Part shown: piece after piece, positions 58,925-64,000 of the stretch | How positions within the stretch are numbered: the first letter of the stretch is position 1 | How the letters are laid out: each line of letters begins with the position of its first letter | Assembly (NCBI RefSeq): GCF_900113615.1 | Contig: NZ_FOPZ01000002.1 | Span: forward strand, 62,001 to 126,000 | Direction of reading: 5' to 3' | DNA from: Halorubrum aquaticum | GTDB taxonomy: Archaea > Halobacteriota > Halobacteria > Halobacteriales > Haloferacaceae | Length of the DNA stretch: 64,000 bases | Notes under the pieces: generated by a model | Told to the model about the DNA's origin: nothing | The model's input: only the letters and a program-made list of their open reading frames with translations | Database searches by the model: none | Translations under genes and position numbers: made by a program

Positions 58925-59821
58925 TTACCAGAACTTCAGGTTGTTCTTGACCGCCTCGCGTTTCAGCTCCTGGATGTGCTCGGTGAGCGGGATGTCCTTC
59001 GGACACACCTCCGTACAGGAGAACTGGGTCTGACACCGCCAGACGCCGTGTTCCTGCTCGATGATCTCCAGGCGCTTCTGTTTGACGTCCTCGCCCTCCC
59101 GCTCGTCCATCGCGAACCGGTACGCCTTGTTGATCGCGGCCGGCCCGAGGTACTCGTTGTCGCCGGCGGCGATGTTACACGAGGACATGCACGCGCTACA
59201 CCAGATACACCGGGTCGACATCTTGATCTTCTCGCGGTTCTCCCGGGTCTGGCGCTGCTCCTCGAGCTCGCCGTCGGGGTACTCGTTCGTCTGGAAGTAC
59301 GGCTCGACCGCCTCCATCTGGTCGTAGAAGTGCTCCAGGTCGACGACGAGGTCCTTCGTCACCTCGGCGTGCGGGAGCGGCTCCACGCGGATCGGCTCCT
59401 CGAGCTCGTCGATCTGGGTCTTACACGCGAGCTTCTGTCCGCCGTTGACGAACATCGCGTCGGAGCCGCAGACCGCCTGCCGGCAGGAGTGCCGGAAGGT
59501 GAGCGAGGAGTCGTACGTGTCCCGCGAGTACATCAGCGCGTCGAGGACGGTCATCCCCTTCGTGAAGGGGACGTGGAACGTGTCGAACCGGGGTTCCTGT
59601 TTCCCCTCGACGTCGGGGTCGTACCGGAACACCCGCAGTTCCACGGTGTTCTCGTCGGCCGCCGCCCGTTCGGCCTCCTCGGCCTCGCGCTGGCGACGCT
59701 GCTCGTCCGCGCGTCGACGCTTCTCGGCCCGGCGTTCGTCGCCCTTCGAGGGCGCTTCCGACTCGGTTTCGGCCGCCGTCTCGTCCGCTTTCTCGGTCTG
59801 TTTGGGTATCTGCGTGCTCAT
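58925..59821 (-). CDS. sdhB: Succinate dehydrogenase iron-sulfur subunit (SdhB)
   Basis: A 298-residue Fe-S protein carrying electrons from SdhA to quinone. The [2Fe-2S] Cys are in RHSCRQAVCGSDAMFVNGG...LAC; the [4Fe-4S] and [3Fe-4S] clusters use CIWCSACMSSC and CQTQFSCTEVCPKDI. An N-terminal 57-residue extension is strikingly charged (AEKRRRADEQRRQREAEEAERAA), unlike bacterial SdhB. ATG at 59821. It overlaps nothing; sdhD ends 7 bp upstream. Confidence 0.97.
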   Translation of the reverse strand: MSTQIPKQTEKADETAAETESEAPSKGDERRAEKRRRADEQRRQREAEEAERAAADENTVELRVFRYDPDVEGKQEPRFDTFHVPFTKGMTVLDALMYSRDTYDSSLTFRHSCRQAVCGSDAMFVNGGQKLACKTQIDELEEPIRVEPLPHAEVTKDLVVDLEHFYDQMEAVEPYFQTNEYPDGELEEQRQTRENREKIKMSTRCIWCSACMSSCNIAAGDNEYLGPAAINKAYRFAMDEREGEDVKQKRLEIIEQEHGVWRCQTQFSCTEVCPKDIPLTEHIQELKREAVKNNLKFW

Positions 59822-59828
59822 GGTTCGA

Positions 59829-60200
59829 TCAGTAAAGCGGGATCCCCGCCCACGCGTTCGCGGTCCGGATCCCCTGGAGTATCAACACGACGCTCGCGGC
59901 GACGAGCGTCCACTTGATGACGGTGCGTTTCGTGCCCGTGAGTCCCTGATTGACGAGCGCGTTGTAGACGCCGTTGACGCCGTGGAACGTCGCCGTCAGG
60001 AGGAACAACACCATGAGCGAGTAGTAGCTCATGGTCTCCATCCGGCCGGCGCTCATCAGGAAGGACACCTCGTCGGCGTGGTGGACGAAGTGTAACAGGA
60101 AGAAGTGGAACGCCAACACGACGAGTAAGAACGCGGCCGTGACCCGCTGGAGGAGCCACATCCGCCCGCCCTTCTCGAAGGAGGAGTAGCGCTGTGCCAT
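59829..60200 (-). CDS. sdhD: Succinate dehydrogenase membrane anchor (SdhD)
   Basis: A 123-residue membrane anchor with three hydrophobic segments: VTAAFLLVVLAFHFFLLHFV (haem or quinone His), MVLFLLTATFHGVNGVYNALV and VIKWTLVAASVVLILQGI. It pairs with SdhC to bind haem and quinone. ATG at 60200 lies 1 bp from the sdhC stop, so coupling is tight. Confidence 0.9.
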   Translation of the reverse strand: MAQRYSSFEKGGRMWLLQRVTAAFLLVVLAFHFFLLHFVHHADEVSFLMSAGRMETMSYYSLMVLFLLTATFHGVNGVYNALVNQGLTGTKRTVIKWTLVAASVVLILQGIRTANAWAGIPLY

Positions 60201-60201
60201 C

Positions 60202-60627
60202 TCAGAAGGCCCCCGCGATGAACGTCGGCACCGACGCGACCGTGATGGCCCCCGTCAGGACCAGCGACGCGTAGAAGCTCTTGTCCTGTGACTCCAACCC
60301 GACGCCGAGGTCGACCAGCAGCAGGCGCGCGCCGTTGAGCATGTGGAACACCGCGACGGCGAGCAGCCCGACCTCGAGGACCCGAACCAGCAACAGCCCC
60401 TCGAGGGAGACGATCGTCTGGGTGTACACGTCGTTTCCCGCCTGAAGCACGGCGGTCTCCGCGCCCGACGCGGGGATCGCCGTGCTCAGGACCGCGATGT
60501 GGGTGAAGAGGTACCCGATGAGCACCCACCCCGTAAACTTATGAAATATCCACGCCCACATCCCGGCCTCGAACTCCCGCCACCGACTGAAGTCCTCGAT
60601 GAGGCCTCGATTGTACGACTGACTCAT
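60202..60627 (-). CDS. sdhC: Succinate dehydrogenase cytochrome b subunit (SdhC)
   Basis: A 141-residue cytochrome b-type membrane anchor. [21 protein letters not shown] holds the first helix with candidate haem His; [17 protein letters not shown] and [21 protein letters not shown] follow. First gene of the operon; ATG at 60627 has a TATA-like TACTATAC about 25-30 nt upstream and a tandem repeat just beyond it. Confidence 0.92.
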   Translation of the reverse strand: MSQSYNRGLIEDFSRWREFEAGMWAWIFHKFTGWVLIGYLFTHIAVLSTAIPASGAETAVLQAGNDVYTQTIVSLEGLLLVRVLEVGLLAVAVFHMLNGARLLLVDLGVGLESQDKSFYASLVLTGAITVASVPTFIAGAF

Positions 60628-60661
60628 ACGTAGGGCCTCGGTACCGGGGTCGTATAGTAGT

Positions 60662-60703
60662 TACTACCACGGCCTATCGTGATACTACCACGGCCGATCG
60701 TGA
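60662..60703. repeat. Tandem 21-bp direct repeat upstream of sdhC
   Basis: Two adjacent 21-bp copies (60662-60682 and 60683-60703) match at 20 of 21 positions; each begins TACTACCACGGCC and ends ATCGTGA. They lie directly upstream of the sdhC TATA-like box (about 60650-60657). A 21-bp period is two helical turns, so two protein molecules could bind the same DNA face. Confidence 0.6.
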
Positions 60704-60791
60704 CCCCTCCCCGCGACCGTCCGTCCCGTTCGCGCTCGCGGTTCGGTCCCGTGTGACAGTCGTTGTCTCGGACGGACGGCTCGCGGAAGCC

Positions 60792-60800
60792 TTTTATGTA
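60792..60800 (+). promoter_or_regulatory. TATA-like box of cspA
   Basis: TTTTATGTA is centred 28 nt before the ATG at 60824 with no SD, a leaderless promoter. It shares the 196-bp divergent region with the sdh promoter. Confidence 0.6.
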
Positions 60801-60823
60801 CTCCACCCGGCTGTACGGACGCA

Positions 60824-61018
60824 ATGGCGAAAGGCGAAGTTGACTTCTTCAACGACACTGGCGGCTACGGATTCATCGAGACTGACGACGCGGACGAGGA
60901 CGTGTTCTTCCACATGGAGGACGTCGGCGGCCCGGACCTGGAGGAAGGTCAGGAAGTCGAGTTCGACATCGAGGAGGCGGACAAGGGTCCGCGCGCGACG
61001 AACGTCACCCGTCTGTAA
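60824..61018 (+). CDS. cspA: Cold shock protein (CspA family)
   Basis: A 64-residue OB-fold RNA/DNA-binding protein. RNP1-like GGYGFIE and RNP2-like DVFFHMED motifs are visible, and the closing KGPRATNVTRL matches the family. It is unusually acidic, as expected in a halophile. It is monocistronic and divergent from sdhC. Confidence 0.96.
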   Translation: MAKGEVDFFNDTGGYGFIETDDADEDVFFHMEDVGGPDLEEGQEVEFDIEEADKGPRATNVTRL

Positions 61019-61176
61019 GGCGTCGAGTCGTTCTGTTGTATCGGCTTTTCGACCGTTCTACACCCGATAGCGACCGCCCCGTGCCGAGTTTCGACGAACG
61101 CCCGTCCAGCGAACTCGTCCGCTACCGACCGGTTCCGGCGAGAAGCACCGCTCACCGATAGGGCTTTGGGCCTTGC

Positions 61177-61194
61177 TGACTGACCGGTCAGTCA
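61177..61194. promoter_or_regulatory. 18-bp perfect palindrome abutting the TetR start codon
   Basis: TGACTGACCGGTCAGTCA is perfectly self-complementary and ends one base before the ATG at 61195. TGACCGGTCA-type palindromes are typical operators of TetR-family repressors, so this is the probable autoregulatory site controlling tetR and the MFS gene. Confidence 0.7.
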
Positions 61195-61944
61195 ATGAGC
61201 GAGCAGCCGGGCGCGGCCGACGAGATCATGGACGGCGTCTACCGGGCGCTGTGTAGACACGGCTACGCGGGGCTGACGATGCAGGACATCGCCGACGAGT
61301 GCTCGAAGAGCAAGTCGCTGCTCCACTACCACTACGACACGAAGGAAGACCTCCTCGTGGCGTTCCTCTCGCGGGTGATCTCCGACTTCGAGCGTCGCGT
61401 GACGCGTGGCGCGGACGCGCCCCCGGTCGAGCGACTCGTCGCGTTCGTCGGCTGGTTCGTCTTCGAGCCGGCCGAAACCGAGCGCGAGTCGTTCCACATC
61501 GGACTGCTCGAGATGCGGTCTCAAGGACCGTTCAACGACCGGATCCGCGAACAGTTGCTCCGGAGCGACCGGCTCCTGCGTGAGACCGCCGCGGACGTCC
61601 TCTCGGCCGGGATCGACGCCGGCGTCTTCCGCGAGGTCGACGTCGACGAGACGGCCGCGCTCCTCGTGGCGACGCTGGACGGCGCGCGGACCAGACAGAT
61701 CACCCTCGGAACCGGCCTCGGTGGCGAGGACAGCGAGGCCTCCGAGGCCGACATCGCGTACACCCGGACGGTCGCGGAGGCGACGCTCCGGCGGATCGTC
61801 GAGCCGCTGCTCGCCGAGGGGGTGGCCCTCCCGTCCCTCGATGAAACGCTCGAGAAGCTCACGGCTCGGACCGGAGAGAACCCCGCCGGCGGGAGCCCGG
61901 GAGCGGCACGGGACTCCGAGCCGGGAAACGGAACGGGAACATGA
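61195..61944 (+). CDS. TetR/AcrR-family transcriptional regulator
   Basis: A 249-residue repressor-type protein. The N-terminal HTH is HGYAGLTMQDIADECSKSKSLLHYHYDTKEDLLVAFL; the ligand-binding C-terminal part is helical, and the last 30 residues are Gly/Ala/Glu-rich. It lies directly behind an 18-bp palindrome that is its likely operator. An MFS transporter follows after 47 bp; the pair fits a local efflux pump control. The inducer is unknown. Confidence 0.9.
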   Translation: MSEQPGAADEIMDGVYRALCRHGYAGLTMQDIADECSKSKSLLHYHYDTKEDLLVAFLSRVISDFERRVTRGADAPPVERLVAFVGWFVFEPAETERESFHIGLLEMRSQGPFNDRIREQLLRSDRLLRETAADVLSAGIDAGVFREVDVDETAALLVATLDGARTRQITLGTGLGGEDSEASEADIAYTRTVAEATLRRIVEPLLAEGVALPSLDETLEKLTARTGENPAGGSPGAARDSEPGNGTGT

Positions 61945-61991
61945 CGCGGTCGCACTCGACGTGTCCGGCCCGTCGCGCGGGTTCGTAACCG

Positions 61992-63374
61992 ATGTCCCGG
62001 CTCCCCTCGATCGGCCTCTCCGAGTTCCCGGCGGTGCTGCTCGCGGTGATCGCCAGCACGTTCTTCGTCGGGTTCGGCGGCGGCGTCGTCTTCCCCATCC
62101 TCCCGAACCTCGGCGCGGTCCTCGGCATCTCCGCGTTCATGGTCGGCGTGATCCTCTCCGCGAACCGTTGGGTCCGGCTCGTCGCCAACGCGCCCGCGGG
62201 CGCGCTCGTCGACCGGTACGGGACGCGGAAGCCCTTCGTCGCCGGGCTGTTCATCGAGGGGGTCGCCACCCTCGGATACGTCGTCGCGATCGCGTTGCCG
62301 CCGGCGGAGTCGTTCCGTCCGGTCGCGACGGGACTGCCGGCGATATCGGTCGGATCGTTCGCGGTCGGCTCCAACGAGTGGTTCGCTGCCGTCGCGCTCG
62401 CGGTCGCGCCCGAGACGTGGTTCCTGCTCGCGCGCGTCCTCTGGGGCGTCGGGTCCGCCGCGGTGTTCGCGACCGCCTACACCATCGCCGCGGACGTCTC
62501 CGACAGCGGCTCGCGGGGGACGAACATGGGGGTCGTCCGCGGCGGCATCACGATGGGCTTTCCGGCGGGGCTCGTGCTCGGAGGCGTCGTCTCCTCCGTC
62601 GCGGGCAACGTCGCGGCGTTCGTCGTCGCCGCCGCGTTCGCCCTCCTCGCAAGCGTCGTCGCGTACCGACTCGTCCCCGAGACGCACGTGACGACCGACG
62701 GCGAGAAGCAGTCGGTCAAGCCGTGGGACATCGACACCTCGACGCCGGCGGTGACCGTCGGGCTCGTGAACTTCGGGCTCATGTTCGCGTACATCGGGGC
62801 GCTCTTCGCCACCCTCGTGTTGTTCCTCGGCGAGACCGACATCTCGCTTCTGGGACTCGACCCGCAGGGCACCTCGGGGCTGTTCATGGCCGGAACCGTG
62901 GTCTCCGCGTCGGTGTTCATGTTCGCCGGCGGCCGGGTCTCCGACTCCCGCGAGTCGCGGACGCCGATCCTCCTGGGGTTCCTCGTCGTCTCGTTCGTCG
63001 GCTTCCTGCTCCTCGCACGGGCCGGCTCGTCGCTCGAACTCGGCGTGGCCTGTATCGCCATCGGGGCGGGCCAGGGCGGGACGAGCGGGCCCATGATGGC
63101 GCTCTTGGCCGATCTGACGCCCGACGAGCGGATGGGGCGGGCCTCCGGCACCAACAACGTCTTCGGCGACGTCGGGGGCGGACTGGGACCGATGGTGTCG
63201 CTCCCGCTCGTCGAGAGCGTCGGATTCGCGCCGGTGTACGCGGCGTGTGCGGCGGTCCCGCTCGCCGCCGGGATCGCGCTGCTCGTCGGCGTCCGACGGG
63301 AGACGGGGACGTTCGTCCCCGGCCGCGACGCCGGCGAGTCGACCGGAGGAGAGGCCGCACCGACCGAGGCGTGA
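61992..63374 (+). CDS. MFS transporter, probable drug/metabolite efflux
   Basis: A 460-residue major facilitator protein with about 12 hydrophobic segments. The loop 2-3 motif is SANRWVRLVANAPAGALVDRYGTRKPFV, close to the GxxxDRxGRR/K signature. A mid-chain acidic cytoplasmic loop (THVTTDGEKQSVKP) separates the halves. Substrate unknown; the upstream TetR suggests induction by its substrate. The C-terminus is acidic. Confidence 0.88.
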   Translation: MSRLPSIGLSEFPAVLLAVIASTFFVGFGGGVVFPILPNLGAVLGISAFMVGVILSANRWVRLVANAPAGALVDRYGTRKPFVAGLFIEGVATLGYVVAIALPPAESFRPVATGLPAISVGSFAVGSNEWFAAVALAVAPETWFLLARVLWGVGSAAVFATAYTIAADVSDSGSRGTNMGVVRGGITMGFPAGLVLGGVVSSVAGNVAAFVVAAAFALLASVVAYRLVPETHVTTDGEKQSVKPWDIDTSTPAVTVGLVNFGLMFAYIGALFATLVLFLGETDISLLGLDPQGTSGLFMAGTVVSASVFMFAGGRVSDSRESRTPILLGFLVVSFVGFLLLARAGSSLELGVACIAIGAGQGGTSGPMMALLADLTPDERMGRASGTNNVFGDVGGGLGPMVSLPLVESVGFAPVYAACAAVPLAAGIALLVGVRRETGTFVPGRDAGESTGGEAAPTEA

Positions 63375-63440
63375 GTCGCGGGTCCGGCCGACGGACCGCC
63401 GTATGCGAACCGCTCGCGCCCGCTGGGCGAAAGAACAACC

Positions 63441-63449
63441 GTTAAAAGT
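63441..63449 (+). promoter_or_regulatory. TATA-like box of rpl11
   Basis: GTTAAAAGT is centred 26 nt before the ATG at 63471, consistent with a leaderless ribosomal protein transcript. Confidence 0.6.
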
Positions 63450-63470
63450 CATCGGCGGGTTCGTACGGAC

Positions 63471-63947
63471 ATGGCTGGAACCATCGAAGCGCTCGTCCCC
63501 GGCGGGCAGGCCAACCCCGGTCCGCCGCTCGGCCCGGAACTCGGCCCGACGCCGGTGGACGTGCAGGACGTCGTGAACCGGATCAACGAGGAGACCGCCG
63601 CGTTCGACGGCATGGAGGTCCCCGTCACCGTCGAGTACGACGACGACGGCTCCTTCACGATCGAGGTCGGCGTCCCGCCGACCGCGGAGCTGATCAAGGA
63701 CGAGGCCGGCTTCGAGACGGGCTCCGGCGAGCCCCAGGAGGACTTCGTCGCCGACATGTCCGTCGAGCAGGTGAAGAAGGTCGCCGAACAGAAGTCGAGC
63801 GACCTGCTGGCGTACGACACGAAGAACGCCGCCAAGGAGGTCGGCGGCACCTGCGCCTCCCTCGGCGTCACCATCGAGGGCGAGGACGCCCGGACGTTCG
63901 ACGACCGCGTCGACGCCGGCGACTACGACGACGTCCTCGAGGCGTAA
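63471..63947 (+). CDS. rpl11: Ribosomal protein L11
   Basis: A 158-residue L11 that binds the GTPase-associated region of 23S rRNA. VPGGQANPGPPLGPELGPTPVDVQDVVNRINEETAAFDGMEVPVTV is the conserved N-terminal domain; VGGTCASLGVTIEGEDARTF is in the rRNA-binding C-terminal domain. An rplA/rplJ cluster often follows in archaea, but the window ends 53 bp after the stop and shows none. Confidence 0.97.
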   Translation: MAGTIEALVPGGQANPGPPLGPELGPTPVDVQDVVNRINEETAAFDGMEVPVTVEYDDDGSFTIEVGVPPTAELIKDEAGFETGSGEPQEDFVADMSVEQVKKVAEQKSSDLLAYDTKNAAKEVGGTCASLGVTIEGEDARTFDDRVDAGDYDDVLEA

Positions 63948-64000
63948 CGCTCCGGTTCCTTCGGTCACGCTTCCCGCGGCTTTTCGCTCGTTTCCGATCC

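Noticed and set aside
61521-63968. 815-residue minus-strand open frame opposite the TetR, MFS and L11 genes
   Set aside because: Composition is Arg/Glu/Asp-rich shadow of GC-rich coding DNA; the plus strand has clear TetR, MFS and L11 families.

Overview
The window is chromosomal DNA from a halophilic archaeon (class Halobacteria). It is very GC-rich, the predicted proteins are strongly acidic, and many genes have a TATA-like box about 26-30 nt before the start codon, which suggests leaderless transcripts. Archaeal marker genes are present: ArcS, SAMP1, Lsm, L37e, deoxyhypusine synthase, XPB helicase, Mch and archaeal RNase J. Halorubrum or a close relative is plausible, but the genus is my inference. 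Most of the window is ordinary, densely packed core genome. There is no CRISPR array, no rRNA and no complete insertion sequence. One tRNA gene (Gly, TCC anticodon) is present.

Layout. 1-3.4 kb: the end of trpE, then trpG, then a convergent amidohydrolase. 3.5-5.5 kb: two UspA proteins and a cyclophilin around a structured non-coding element (4.07-4.34 kb). 5.5-9.7 kb: truA, an HTH regulator, nadE and an M28 peptidase. 9.8-15.6 kb: tRNA-Gly, a KaiC-like ATPase with a glycine-repeat tail, NAD kinase, two membrane proteins and XPB helicase. 15.7-21.8 kb: a TPP enzyme, a Gfo/Idh oxidoreductase, a DUF418 membrane protein, a FAH-family hydrolase and a MoaD-like fusion protein with its partner.

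22.2-28.6 kb is the most accessory-looking part, a denitrification-linked block. It holds an SBF-family transporter, two overlapping cupins, the copper nitrite reductase NirK, a Cys-rich DtxR-type regulator, a frameshifted and truncated P-type ATPase remnant, a polytopic haem-copper-oxidase-like/NnrS-like membrane protein and a small DUF59-like protein. 28.7-41.6 kb: an aldehyde dehydrogenase, a CocE-type hydrolase, a MOT1-like transporter, a glyoxalase/esterase pair resembling MhqO/MhqD, an eIF2B-like (R15P isomerase-type) protein, an aminotransferase, a Tat-exported protein and mch.

42-56.8 kb: a duplicated PhoU/TrkA-C protein, the rnj-idsA-arcS run, the lsm-rpl37e pair, deoxyhypusine synthase, SAMP1, and a TrkA-C gene pair divergent from a K+ channel. 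57-64 kb: sdhCDBA, a cold-shock protein, a TetR regulator with an MFS transporter, and ribosomal protein L11. Much of the interest lies between genes: perfect inverted or tandem repeats sit at the promoters of the cyclophilin/usp pair, nadE, nirK, sdhC and tetR. I found no clear new multi-gene system. The best leads are the nirK block, the MoaD-like fusion with an internal Gly-Gly, and the repeat-bearing promoters.
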